A stretch of 64,000 nucleotides of DNA from Litsea cubeba (lineage: Eukaryota; Streptophyta; Magnoliopsida; Laurales; Lauraceae). The notes under the pieces are model-generated. The model worked only from the letters and a program-made list of their open reading frames with translations, did not search any database and had not been told where the DNA came from. A program made the translations under genes and the position numbers. The stretch covers positions 48,630,801 through 48,694,800 of the forward strand of contig CM022948.1 in assembly GCA_012931725.1 (NCBI GenBank). The letters are read 5' to 3'. Positions 45,891 to 57,928 of the stretch are shown piece by piece (the first letter of the stretch is position 1; the number at the start of each line of letters is the position of its first letter).

Positions 45891-46519
45891 ATCAATGCGG
45901 CTGAAGTGCGTGGCAAGAGTATCTTATGAATCTTAAAAGAAGTGAAGTAACATATAAACATAACGAAAGATAGAAAAAAATAAACCTGACAAAGAAAATA
46001 CAAATATTTATCATATTACATTGTGATGTGATTAGGAGATCTCCATTGCATTATAGACAGTGATTCACTATTCTCGATAAATCAATATAGAAAATTTGGC
46101 AAGATGTAGTACTTAAAGTTCTATATGTTGGGAATTTTTAAAATGGTAAAGAACCTTTGAAGCTTCACAGCTAGAATACCAGGTAAGATATAATTTAAAG
46201 AGAATGCCATTTATATATGCTTTTTTGGATAATTCTAATGAGTTGGTATGAAAGGGTTTGGACTTTAATTTGGCTTGGGCTTGGGTTAGAGCTTGGACGT
46301 TTATGATACAAGGAGGATACCTTTATTTTACAATTAATTGAGCCTGACTTGGGTTGACCCAGTCTCTTATTGGGCTGAGTTGAGTTGCTTATGGCCTGAG
46401 TTGACCTAGACACTTTTTGGGCTGAGTTGGACTATAAATGGGGCAGGTTGACTTGATGGGCTTGCATAGTTCACTATGGAAGGTTTAACTACCAAGTGGC
46501 AATTATTGTCCTAATGCTA
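45891..46519. other. No gene recognised
   Basis: AT-rich sequence, then a short stretch with repeated GGGCTGAGTTGA/GGCCTGAGTTGACC strings (46375-46440). Nothing codes recognisably. Confidence 0.4.
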
Positions 46520-47402
46520 CATGGTGATGGGTGCCTGCACAGTGGGCTGGGCAGGGCGTGGGAGAGAAAGGGAGGATGGAGAGCAGAGAAAGGAGAAGGG
46601 GAAAGGAGGAAGGAAAGAGAGGGAGAAGGAGGAGGAGGAGGGGGGGTGGGCAGCAGGCTGTTGTGTGTGAGATGGAGTGGGGGTTGCAGGGAGGGTGGAA
46701 AGTGAGGAGGAGGTGATGGGCGCATGCACAGTGGGCTGGGCAGGGCGTGGGAGAGAAAGGGAGGATGGAGTGCAGAGAAAGGAGAAGAGGAAAGGAGGAA
46801 GGAAAGAGAGGGAGAAGGAGGAGGAGTGTGGGCAGCAGGCTATTGTGAGTGAGATGGATTGGGGGTTACAGGGAGGGTGGAAAGTGAGGAGGAGGTGATG
46901 GGCGCCTGCACAGTGGACCCAAATAATGAAAGCAATGTGTGGGTTGCAAAAGAGAGGGAGAGAAGAAAGAAGAGGAAAGGAAGAAAGAAAAAAGAAAAGA
47001 AGAGGAAGAGAGTGCAGGGAAGAAGGAATAGTTGGCGCAGAACTTCATGAAAGAACCCAGTTCTGTGTTGAGTGAGGAGCTGCAGGGTGAGCGTGGGAGG
47101 AAGAAGAAGAAGATGGGGAAGGAGAGAAGATGATGCAGGAGCAGGCGCAGGTGGAAGTGCAGGTGGGTGCAGGGAAGAAGGAAAAGAAGAAGAGTGGTGC
47201 AGGTGGGTGCAGGGAAGAATGAAAAGAAGAAGAAGGTGGGTGCAGGTCGGTGTATGGAAGAAGAAGAGAAGATGATGCAGGAGCAGGCGCAGGTGGAAGT
47301 GCAGGTAGGTGCAGGTGGGTGCAGGTGGTTGCAGGGAAGGAAAAGATGTGCAGGTGTGTGCAGGGAGGGTGATGGGCGCCTGCGCAATGGGCTGGGTAGG
47401 GC
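46520..47402 (+). repeat. Purine-rich tract with about 185-bp tandem units
   Basis: GGTGATGGGCGCCTGCACAG and variants recur at about 46525, 46715, 46897 and 47369, each followed by GTGGGCTGGGCAGGGCGTGG or a truncated form and long GGAGAAGGAGGAGGAGG runs. Composition matches the tracts at 42.2 and 54.8 kb. Long frames on either strand are artefacts. Confidence 0.8.
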
Positions 47403-48199
47403 AGCTGTTGCAGGCTTTTATGCAATCACAGGCAACTCAAAATGAGCAACAAAGAGCAGCTGAAGCTGAACGAGCTGCAGAGAAACAACAAGAAAGAGAA
47501 GATAGAGCTGCTGAAAGGGCACAAGCAGATCATGACAGGGCAGCATTCCAGGCTCAGATCATAGCATTAACTGACAGAGCAGCCCAGCCAGTACAAGTGG
47601 TCATGCCTCCTCGGGAAGTAGATCCAAATGACTTGTACGAGAAATTTAGGAAGAGGGTTCCTCCTGAGTTTCACGGGTCCGAGGATCCCACAGCAGCAGA
47701 TGCCTTTATAGAGCAGTTAGAGCAGATCTTTGCAGTTTTCCGCTGTACTCAGAAGCAGCGAGTGAACTTGGCAGCTTACATGTTCCGAGGGATAGCTCTC
47801 CAGTGGTGGAACTCGGTGAAGGCAGTAGTGCAAGCAGAGGTAGTGGCTGAAGAAACTGCATGGGAAACATTCACCAAGGAGTTTATGGACAAGTTCATAC
47901 CCAAATATGTCAAAGACCAGTGGAAGAGGGATTTTCAAAACTTGGTGCAAGGGGATATGTCAGTGCAGCAATATGAACAGTAGTTCACAAGATTGTCTAA
48001 GTATGCACCCACACTAGTTGTTCCGGAGGAAGAGAAAATCAGGCGTTTTCTGGATGGATTATCAGCTAATATCTATATGATGATTGGAGACAATCAACGC
48101 CCGACATTCCAAGAGGCTGTAAAAAGTGCATATTGGGCTGAAGGTGCACTAAAGAAGAAGGCAGCAGACGGCAAGCCAAATACCAGCAACATCAGTTGA
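47403..48199 (+). pseudogene. Gypsy (Tekay/Del-like) gag, 5' truncated, with one nonsense codon and a frameshift
   Basis: Homology begins at QLLQAFMQSQATQNEQQ, an N-terminal coiled-coil part of gag, directly joined to the purine tract, so the start codon, leader and 5' LTR are missing. Then comes the gag core: KFRKRVPPEFHGSEDPTAAD, YMFRGIALQWWNSV, FMDKFIPKYVKDQWKRDF, VQQYEQ. A TAG at 47982-47984, best explained by C-to-T in CAG, interrupts the core, which resumes with FTRLSKYAPTLV and EEEKIRRFLDGL. A one-base shift between about 48150 and 48185 changes frame before the zinc knuckle. The protein would have formed the virus-like particle. Confidence 0.85.
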
Positions 48200-50114
48200 G
48201 GCAAATCAGTTGAGGCAATCTTCTAGTCAGGGCAACCCAAAGAAACCGAAGTTTCAAGGTCAACCCTCAGGTGGTCAGAAACCACTGTGTAGACGGTGTG
48301 GAAAGAATCACCCTACTGAGCAGTGCTACAAGGAGACTGGGGCATGTTTTCATTGTGGACAGCTTGGACATCAAGTTCGAGATTGTCCCAACGGTGGTAG
48401 TCAGTTACCAAAATCCCAGCTAGTAGCTTCTCGTACTCCGGCGCAGCCGTGGAGAGCAGCACCTCCGCAGGGGCCACAGCAGATTTATCGAGCCCCACAG
48501 CAACAGTATCGAGCACCAGCTCCTCAGTATCAGCAATATAGGGGTGCAGCGCCACAGCAGCAGAGGCCAGCGCTAGGTCAGCAGAGGCCAGTTCAGGGAC
48601 AACAGAGGCCATTTCAGCAATACAGGCAGCAACCAGTAGGTCAACCAAGAGCACCAAGGCCAGTCCAAGGGCAGCAGAACCAAGCCTATCAGATGGGCAA
48701 AGTGTATGCAGTTACGCATGAGGATGCAGATGCTTCTGCAGAAGTGGTGGAAGGTATTGTTCTAATCTCAGAGGTAGAAGCTAAGGCCATTTTTGACCCT
48801 GGCTCTACACATTCATTTGTTTCTCATGATTTTGCTAGACATATCAATGAGGCTGTAGTGAGATTAGATGTTGCTTTAGTAGTGGGTACCCCAGTGGGCA
48901 CGCAGGTCCGTTGTCACCAATATTTTCCGAGTACCCGAGTTCAGGTCGGAGATTTCATTTTACCTGGAGACCTGATTCTTTTAATGATGAAGGATTTCGA
49001 TGTCATACTTGGTATGGATTGGCTAGCGACCTATAGAGCAGTGATGGACTGTTTTAATAAAACCATCAAGTTGTCACTGCATTCAGACACTGTTGAATTC
49101 GTTGGGCAAAGGAGATCGATTCAAACATGCCGGATCTCGGCACTGAAAGCAGAAAGATTGTTGAAATCTGGATGCGAAGGATACTTGGCGTTTATCACGG
49201 AGGATAAACAATCAAAAGGGGTGGAGGATATTCCAGTGGTGTGTGAGTTTCCGGATGTTTTTCCCGATGAGATTCCAGGCTTACCTCCAGTCAGAGAGAT
49301 AGATTTCTCAATTGAATTGGTACCAGGGACAGCTTCTATTTCTAAAGCTCCATATAGAATGGCTCCAGCAGAACTCAGAGAGTTGAAAACCCAATTGCAG
49401 GATTTGTTGGACAAGGGATTTGTGAGACCAAGTGTATCACCTTGGGGTGCACCGGTCCTGTTTGTGAAGAAGAATGATGGTTCCATGAGGATGTGCATAG
49501 ATTATAGACAACTCAATCAGGTCACAATCAAGAACAAATACCCTCTTCCCAGGATCGATGAGTTGTTTGACCAGCTTCAGGGAGCTGAATATTTCTCAAA
49601 GATAGACTTGAGATCAGGATATCACCAGCTCAGAGTTCGAGATCAGGACATTCAGAAGACAGCATTCAGGACAAGATATGGCCACTACGAGTTTTTAGTA
49701 ATGCCGTTTGGATTAACCAATGCTCCAGGAGTACTTATGGCCTTGATGAATAAGATATTTACTCCATTTCTCGACCAGTTCATCGTTGTTTTTATAGACG
49801 ACGTATTAGTGTATTCTCGGTCTCGAGAAGATCACGAGCAGCATTTGAGATCAGCATTACAGACTTTGAGAGATCATCAACTCTATGCCAAGCTGAGTAA
49901 GTGTGAATTTTGGCTTGATCAAGTTATTTTCTTGGGTCACATCATCAGCAAGGAAGGATTGGCGGTAGATCCAGGAAAGATTGAGGCAGTGGTCAAGTGG
50001 CAGAGACCCATGTCTATAACAGAGATTCGTAGTTTCTTGGGTTTAGCAGGTTACTACAGGAGATTTGTGAGAGGATTTTCATCCATTGCTGCTCCATTGA
50101 CCAGATTAACATGA
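48200..50114 (+). pseudogene. Gypsy zinc knuckle, protease and reverse transcriptase
   Basis: An open frame of about 634 residues. Zinc knuckle CFHCGQLGHQVRDC (residues 46-59), then a Gln/Pro/Arg-rich linker, an aspartic protease with FDPGSTHSFVS (D196), the tether to RT, and RT from about 370: KNDGSMRMCIDYRQLN, KIDLRSGYHQ (D466), VMPFGLTNAP, and the catalytic FIDDVLVYS (D530, D531). SFLGLAGYYRRFV marks the connection to RNase H. It ends in TGA at 50112-50114, which by context (TRLT-stop-KD) replaced an Arg CGA. All active-site residues seen are kept. This supplies the copying enzymes of the element. Confidence 0.9.
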
Positions 50115-52118
50115 AAAGATGTGTCTTTCGTGTGGACTGACGAATGTGAAGCAAGTTTTCAGGAGTTAAAGAATAGGTTGACTACCGCTCCAGTACTCAC
50201 ATTGCCTACAGACAATGGTAGATTTGTCATTTACACAGATGCTTTGAAGGTTGGATTGGGTTGTGTGCTTATGCAGGATGGGAAAGTAGTGGCTTATGGC
50301 TCTAGACAATTGAAAGAGCATGAGAAAAAGTATGCCACTCATGATTTGGAACTTGCAGCAGTAGTCATGGCATTGAAGATGTGGCGTCATTACCTTTACG
50401 GTGAGAAGTTTGAAATTCATTCAGACCATAGAAGTCTCCAATATTTGTTTACTCAGCCTGAATTGAACATGAGACAGACCCGGTGGATGGAATACATGAA
50501 GGATTTCGACTTTCCAATCAAATATCATCCCGGGAAAGCCAATGTAGTGGCTGATGCATTGAGTCGAAGAGTAGTAACTAATGCATGTTTGAGAGCAGAA
50601 TGGTCTTGGGCAGAAATTTTCCTCGATTTGGGTGTGACTTTGTATCCAATTGATGATAAGGTTATGTTGGCTCACATGTTTGTTTGGGAACCAGAGATCT
50701 TGAACAGGATCAAAAGCAGGCAGGTAGAGGATCCTAAGCTAGCTCGAGTGATTGAACAAATTGACAGCAGACCAGATTTCAGATTATTAGAGGGTGTGTT
50801 GTATTTTCAAGATCGGTTATGTGTGCCAAACATAGAAGAGTTGAAGAATGAGATTATGACGGAGGCGCATCATTCCCGTTATACTATTCATCCAGGCAGT
50901 ACAAAGATGTACCAGAACCTGCGTAATCATTATTGGTGGAATAATATGAAGAAGGAAGTAGCAGGATTTACAGCAAGATGCTTGGTGTGTCAGCAAGTAA
51001 AGGCAGAAAGGAAGCAACCCCCAGGACTTTTAAAGCAATTGGAAGTGCCAGATTGGAAATGGGAACACATAACAATGGATTTTATTTCTGGATTGCCATT
51101 GATTCATAACAGAGATAGTATCTGGGTGATAGTTGACAGGCTGACAAAGGTGGCACATTTCTTACCAATGAACATGAAGACACCTCGAGATGAATTAGCT
51201 CGAATGTATATGGAGAAGGTTGTCACAATTCATGGTGTCCCTCTATCGATTGTATCAGACAGAGATCCTAGATTTTTGGGCAGATTTTGGACAGAACTTC
51301 AGGCAGCTTTGGGCACGAAGTTGAATTTCAGTACAGCGTATCATCCTCAGACCGACGGTCAAACTGAAAGGACTAATCAGACACTGGAGGATATGTTGCG
51401 AGCTTGCGTCCTTGAATTTGGGAAGGACTGGCAGAAGAGTCTCCCATTATGCGAGTTTGCATACAATAATAGTTATCACTCTAGTATCGGTATGGCACCA
51501 TTCGAAGCGTTGTATGGCCGTAGATGCAGAACCCCAATTTGTTGGGAAGAGATAGGTGTCAGAAGTTTTCATGGCCCATCTATTGTTAGTGATACCAGTG
51601 AGCAAGTGAAGCAAATTCATGATCGGTTGAAAATTGCTAGAAGCCGGCAGAAGAGTTATGCAGACATGAAGAGAAGAGATCTTCAGTTTGAGATAGGTGA
51701 ACATGTATTTCTTAAGGTTTCACCGACGCGAGGAACATTGAGATTTGGGCAAAAAGGCAAGTTATCTCGGAGATATATAGGCCCATTCGAGATCTTGGAA
51801 AGAATTGGAGAAGTTGCCTATAGATTGGCTTTACCCGCAGAGTTGTCAGCGGTGCATAATGTTTTTCATGTCTCGATGTTGAAAACATATATCAAAGACC
51901 CTTTGCACGTGTTGCACTATGAGCCATTGGAATTGCAGCCAGATGTTACTTATGTGGAGCGACCGTTTCAGATCATCGACACAAAGGAGCAAATTCTCAG
52001 GACTCGGACAATACATTGGGTGAAAGTCCAGTGGGAGCACCATAGTCCTCGAGAAGCCACTTGGGAACTTCGGGACCAAGTGAGGAAGTTGTATCCGTTT
52101 CTTCTTCCAGAGGTATGA
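50115..52118 (+). pseudogene. Gypsy RNase H, integrase and C-terminal chromodomain-like region
   Basis: Continues the same frame after the TGA for 665 residues. RNase H: FVIYTDALKVGLG (D40; Ser in the usual DASK is Leu), LELAA (E77), IHSDHRSL (D102). Integrase: zinc-binding H251, H257, C287, C290; catalytic D320 (TMDF), D380 (VSDRD) and E416 (GQTER), with exactly 35 residues between the last two. A GPF motif follows (YIGPFEIL), then VHNVFHVSMLK and a chromodomain-like tail ending WELRDQVRKLYPFLL. This order, with integrase after RNase H and a chromodomain, marks a Ty3/gypsy chromovirus, likely Tekay/Del. With one stop before it, it has no start of its own. Confidence 0.9.
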
Positions 52119-52144
52119 TTTTTATTTGGAGGACCAAATATCCT

Positions 52145-52157
52145 AAGGGGGGGAGAA
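52145..52157 (+). promoter_or_regulatory. Gypsy polypurine tract
   Basis: AAGGGGGGGAGAA immediately before TGTAAGATCCC, 27 bases after the pol stop codon. Confidence 0.85.
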
Positions 52158-54821
52158 TGTAAGATCCCGGTCCCACCTATTATATATTTATTATTTTTTT
52201 TATTAGATATTATTATTATTTTAATTGAAATGTATTTTAGTTATTTAAGTGGTTAGGATTAAGTGGGGCACACGTTAGATTAGATGCGTGGATTGGTGAG
52301 TTGGGTTAATGGGTAGATGTCCTGACCCGCAGTTTGACCCGACCCAATGACTTAAGCCCATTATTCTCTTAACCTTATCCTCTTATTACGAATGCACATC
52401 CTTATCTCTTCCTCTGCAACTATTCCTGTCCCGATCGTTCGTCTTCTTCTTCCTCTTTTCAGCATCCCAAGCCATACCAGCTTTGAGATCTAGCCATCAG
52501 AATCAAGATCAGAGGATACCATCATTCTTGGTTCGACCTTCTTATCTCAGGTAACCCTCTCCTCAAGCCATTAGAGAAGTAAATCTATACTCTTGGGTTA
52601 TCTTCTTCTTTTCCAATGTTAGGTTTGGGTAGGGTTATAATAGATCTGCTCATTTGGGCATTTCTTTTCCATCTCTTATGTCAGATTGGCGATAGGATTA
52701 TTCTCGAGTGCTGTGGGAATCTCGGATTGGGTATTGGTTAGGATCTGTGTTTTTCTTCAACCCCGGTGAAAGGCAAGTACTTAATCATAATTTGTAGATT
52801 TAATATTTTTGTTCCTCTTTGATTTGTGTGATGATGCATGTAGAAGCCCTTCGATGCCTTATTACGATGTTTAATGATATAAATCTGAGATTGGAGATCA
52901 AGACATGGATTTTCTTATTTTTAATGTTACTGTCGACCAGACCTGTCACAAGTATTCAAACCGTGAGGCTTTGATATTCTATATTGGTTGTGGGGCCAGG
53001 TGGACTGATCTTGGACTCTTGATGAGTGGGACCACTATCCCAGTAGCCCATTTTTCATATCGATGTTGAGTTCCATGGCAGAACGAGTTCTGTTTGCTGG
53101 AAGGAATTGAGGTGATGACATGTACATAATTGTGAGAAAGAGAGAGAAAGATGATGGAAAGGGATAGGAGAGAGAATGATGTGGACATGTGGGGATTAGA
53201 CATGTCACAATAGTATTTTATTAAATTTAAATCAATTGAAGATGTGTGGTACGGTTGTCAACTTGAACATGAGATGAAATAATAAAAAAAAAGGTGCTGT
53301 GTTGAGTATGGATAGGATTGGTCTTTGGAAAAATTGTTAAGGTCATATGAGCATTTGTTTTGAAAATAAAAGGGCCCTAGTTATTTTATAAACTCAATTT
53401 ATGCCCTTTTTCTTAGTTTGAGTATGGAAAATATTTTAGATGGATATCTTGGGTTTTCTAAAATTATAAATTAAGATTGTTATTTCTTATTATTTATAAA
53501 TTAATATTAAATAATATATTTGATTTTGAATGTGTTAAATTTATATTTTTGAACTCTATTATTTGAATCATTGGACCTGAGTAAATACCGACTGGGCATG
53601 CGGTATCTTACTAACATGGGGTTTAGTGCTTCATATAACCTCAAGAAAAATCCTAGTGGATTTAAGTTCAACCCATCTCTATTGGAAAATCCTTAATTGG
53701 ATCTATGCACCATAATTGGAGAAGGGATGCGTTGACCTTTTATCTATTTAGAGATTCCTATGGTTGTTGGGTACGAGACCTTATGTTTAACCTTAGGATT
53801 GGCTTGTGATTATTATTTGACCTTCGCATGCATATATATATATATATGTTGATTTAGGATATCTATTCCTTTAGATGCACACCCTATTGTGTTATGGACT
53901 ATAAAGTGGCTTGGCAAATTCTGTATTATGATATGAATGTGGAATGGCCAGCACTTTATTTTGACTTAGGATTCTTGTGTCGGAGCATTATTATTCGGGT
54001 CTATTATGTATATATGTTTTCCTTTATGTTGGTCATTTTTGAACGACTGCAGATCGTATATGGACGGTTGATCACCGATGTGTCCGGATCACTTATAATC
54101 CGCTATGAATGTGAACAGGTTATCCTGATTTTTGTTTATTGATCGGTTGACCACCGACGTTATGGACGGGCTTTCCCGATTATGTAGGGTTGACCACCCA
54201 CAACGGGGACACTTGTCTCCGTGTGAATCTTATTGCTCCATTTGTTTTATTTGGATTTATGTCATACGTTCATTCGTGTATATCTTCACCTTTGCTTCTA
54301 TATGATCACACTTGTCTATATTCTTCTCGTCATGATATTTAATTTTGAATTATGATTATGTTCTTGCTATTTACTTTGTAATATTTGGTGCATAGGTACC
54401 GAGCCCTACTTTACCGAGGAAACGGAGGAGGATCAAACGTTTCAAACGTTTGAGCCAACTGACGAACCTGAGTGGGACGCCGGAGACGGTTTCGGAGCCG
54501 TTTGAACCTACATTAGAGAGAACGTCATCTTAGTAATTCCTTAGATGAACTTTCCTCAATGATAAACCTTTCTTAGTAATTGTTTTATTCATTTTGCAAC
54601 TTGAATTATTATGTTTATTTGATTTTCATGATGGTTCATTACTTTGAATACCAATTGAATATAGCTTCCGTTGCATTTAATGAAATTTATTTTGACTCAC
54701 CACATGTTGAAATTTTATGTGGGTCCACTTTTGGAAGCTTGTGTTGTATTAAACACAGGAATTTGAATTTAAAATTTTAATTTTCACGTTTTTCCCCAAT
54801 TCTTATTTTGGGGACGTGACA
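52158..54821 (+). mobile_element. 3' LTR of the gypsy element, 2664 bp
   Basis: Starts TGTAAGATCCCGGTCCC after the polypurine tract and ends GGGGACGTGACA. The ends are short inverted repeats (TGT.A.ATCCC / GGGGACGTGACA). It has a CT-rich leader-like section near 52430 and ATTTGGTGCATAGGTACCGA at 54388, a motif also in copy A. There are no genes inside. No 5' LTR is present to date the insertion. Confidence 0.85.
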
Positions 54822-55745
54822 ATGGTGCTGTGTGTGCTGCTGGGCAGATGTGTGCGTGTGTGCAGGTGTGGGGCAAGTGGAGAAAGAAGAAGATGGAGAA
54901 GAAGGGAAAAAAAGAAAAATGTGATGGTGCTGTGTGTGCTACTGGGCAGATGTGTGCGTGTGCAGGTGTGGGTTGGAGTGAGAAGAAAAGAGAGGGAGAG
55001 AAGAAAGAAGAGGAAGGGAAGAAAGAAGAGGAAGGGAAGAAAGAAAAAAGAGGAAAGAAGAGGAAGAGAGGAGTGTTGATGCAGATGCAATGGCTGGGTG
55101 TGAAGTGAAGAAGAAGAAGGAGGAAGAGAAAGAAAAGAGAAAAGAAATAAGGGTGTGCAGTGCAGGGAAAGGGGAAGAAGACAGGGAGAGAAGAAAGAAA
55201 CAGAGGGGGAAGAAAAAAAAAACAAACAGAAATAGATCAAATGAAAACAATCAACACAGATTGATGTGTGTGGGAAGGTGGGTGTAGTGTGCAGGGGAGG
55301 AGAAGAAAAGGAAAAAAGAAAGAAAGAGAATGGAAGATGATGGATGGGGCGCAGGGGATGTGAAGGTGTGTTGGTGAGTGTGGTGCGCAGGGGAGGAGAA
55401 GAAAATGAAAAAAGAAAAGAAAGAGAAAGGAAGATGATGGATGGGGCGTAGGGGCTATGGCAGGTGGTTGCTGTGGCTGTGCGTGGGTTTAGGTGTAGGG
55501 AGAAGAAGAAGGAGGGAGAAGAGAAAGAAAGGAAAAAAGAAAAAGAAGATGGGGCGTGCAGGTGGGTACTGGCACAATGGGTGTGCAGTGAAGAAGAAGG
55601 AGGAGGAAGAGAAAGAAAAGAGAAAAGAAATAAGGGTGTGCAGTGCAGGGAAAGGGGAAGAAGACGGGGAGAGAAGAAAGAAAGAGATGGGGAGTTGCTG
55701 TTGTGGCAGATGCAATGCAAAGAGAGGTGGGGAGGCTCTGGTTGT
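54822..55745 (+). repeat. Purine-rich tract, third occurrence
   Basis: GTGTGTGCTGCTGGGCAGAT and GTGTGCAGTGCAGGGAAAGG blocks each recur, with long GAAGAAAGAAGAGGAAGGGA runs. A unit of about 60-80 bases around GGAAGATGATGGATGGGGCG repeats at 55330 and 55430. It flanks the gypsy LTR directly, as the 46.5-47.4 kb tract flanks its truncated gag. Confidence 0.75.
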
Positions 55746-56319
55746 TAACGTAGGTAGGCCGTGAGGTTGCTGTTTGGTTATGGGAATAAGATGTGAAGAA
55801 GATAATGATGCAGATATGAAGGGAGGTTATGTGTTTGGAAGGTGGGTCGTGGGAAGATACGCAATGGCAGTGAAGTTAGATGGGTGAGAATAGCAGAGAC
55901 GAATGAAGTAAAACATGGAACTTGAAAAAAAAATTGAAACAGAGAAGGTGAGAAGAGAACCTGAGATATAGCAGAGTGCAGTGATGCGATGAGAGACGAT
56001 TCATAGAGTTGAAGCTCGGATGATGCCGTGATGAGGGTCATCCCATTGGGTTCTGTGAATGAGGATGGATCTCTAGAGATGAGATGGTGGATTTGAACTT
56101 GAGGATGTCGCGTGAGGGAGATGGGTCCGCGCGAGGCTGGGTCGAGGCGTGGGTGATGAGATTGGAAGAGGGAGAGGGAGAGGGAGATGGAGATGGTGGA
56201 ATGGGTCTGGGCTGATGCGCAGGGACGTGGGCTGAGATGGAGGAGGGAGAAGGGTTTATCGAGAGATGAGATTGGAGAGATTTTAGGGAGAATGAGAGAT
56301 TTTAGGAATTGGATAGGGA
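55746..56319. other. No gene recognised
   Basis: G/A-rich on the plus strand with GATGAGAT motifs. The minus-strand frame over 55778-56335 lacks any recognisable domain and looks compositional. Confidence 0.4.
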
Positions 56320-56755
56320 AACGTAATGGGCCCACGTGTCAAAGCTTGCTGAAAAAGAAGGAGATTTTTAGATGGAGAATGAGAGATTTTAGGGAGGGAG
56401 AGATGGAGAAGGAGAGATTTTAGGGATTGCATAGGAATTTAAATTTAATTAAAGAGAAATAAGAGGGAAGGGCAATTGGGAAACGTAATGAGCCCACGTG
56501 TCAAAGCTTGCTGAAAAAGAAGGAGATTTTTAGATGGAGAATGAGAGATTTTAGGGAGGGAGAGATGGAGGAAGAGAGATTTTAGGGATTGCATAGGAAT
56601 TTAAATTTAATTAAAGAGAAATAAGAGGGAAGGGCAATTGGGGAAGTGACATTGCAAAAAGCACGAGGGCGCGCCACTTGTCATCCTCCCGGGCAGCCTC
56701 CCCCGCCACGTGTCGCTCCCCAGCGAAAAACCCTGCTGCTATACAATATATAATA
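56320..56755 (-). mobile_element. 5' part of Helitron G with a roughly 160-bp duplication
   Basis: CCCACGTGTCAAAGCTTGCT followed by GAAAAAGAAGGAGA and GATGGAGAATGAGAGATTTT occurs at about 56331 and 56491 and again at 44610 in Helitron F. The minus-strand start, ATATTGTATAGCAGCAGG near 56750, matches the starts of D and F. The proposed 3' end is at 44898. Confidence 0.55.
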
Positions 56756-57928
56756 TAATATAATATAATATGCACAAAAAACATACATTGCTTTAAGGTG
56801 CCATGTCATTATAGCCTCAATTTTTTCTCCGAAAATCTCTCCATCCATATCTTCTAACTCTAAAGTCTCTCAATCAATATCCCCTAAAATCTCCCTATTT
56901 TCCTGAAATCTCTCTATTTTACTACAGTTATTCTCACTCTCAATCTTATTTATTTTTCATCTTCTCAAAATTGTAATTTTTATATTTTTATATTTGAATC
57001 CCTAATTGCATCAGAGTATGATGCATCCTTCTCAGAATAGTGGATTACCATATACAAGTCCAAACTAATCATTGAAATTGCCGTCTCTTGTTTGTATGAT
57101 TCCTAAGATTTTCCTTCATTATTAGCAATCAAATCATGATTGTCTAAATCCACGGCACCACAAATGGAAGTTGTGTGGATCCCCATAAAACGGGCCATGT
57201 TCTAGTTACAATTATAATTTATCAAATCATGACTGTCAATGTAAGTTGTGGGTCCCCCTAAAGTGGGCCATGTTGTATTTAAGATTATAATTTATTAAAA
57301 AATAATTATTTTATCATTAGTTGGATAGATTTTTCATAATCTGATGGTAAATGCCAATCCAATGAATGTGGACTAAAACCACCACACAGACAGTTTACAT
57401 GGTTAAAGGTGGCCCGCACATAGAGATTCGATTCAATTCACCTGACCAACATGTTTGTATGTAAGATCTCAAATAATGTTTATGGGCTTTGTTAGTTTTT
57501 ATTTTTTTGTCTAAGGCATGAAAATCTCATTATTATCCATTATATTGGGTATTTTTATTCCTTTGAGTTTTTTGGATTTTGTTTTTCAAAGAGATTGTGA
57601 TCACATTTCGTGGATTTCATTGGGTTTTATTTTTATACATTATTTTTTTCGTAGGAGAGCAAGATCTTATTTTTATTAATTTGTTAGGATTTCTTTTTCC
57701 CAAATCCACTAACATATGGTTTTCCTTTTTGTTTCTATGGATTTTCTTTTAGAAAATGAAGATATTATTTTTAGTGGATTTTATAATCCATCATAATATA
57801 ATTCCTTTAATTTATTCTTTATAAAATATTATTTTAGATTTATTTTTCATTAATTATAATTAAAAACTCTTAAGTTTTAATATATCTTCGATTTTGGCCC
57901 CGGGCTTAGCGTGGGGCTTTATTGCTAG
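56756..57928 (+). mobile_element. Non-autonomous Helitron H, about 1.17 kb
   Basis: Ends GCCCCGGGCTTAGCGTGGGG-C (hairpin GCCCC/GGGGC), TTTATTGCTAG, then T. The 5' end lies in the TATAATATAA run shared head to head with Helitron G. The early block CTCTCCATCCATATCTTCTA and ATATCCCCTAAAATC is the inverse of 61680-61740 in Helitron I, so H and I are one family. No gene inside. Confidence 0.65.

Noticed and set aside
46866..47387. Minus-strand frame of 173 codons, His/Pro/Ser-rich
   Set aside because: Translation of the purine-tract tandem units; no recognisable family.
54803..55720. 305-codon minus-strand frame
   Set aside because: Same artefact of the pyrimidine-rich strand; no domain, and it begins inside the gypsy LTR end.
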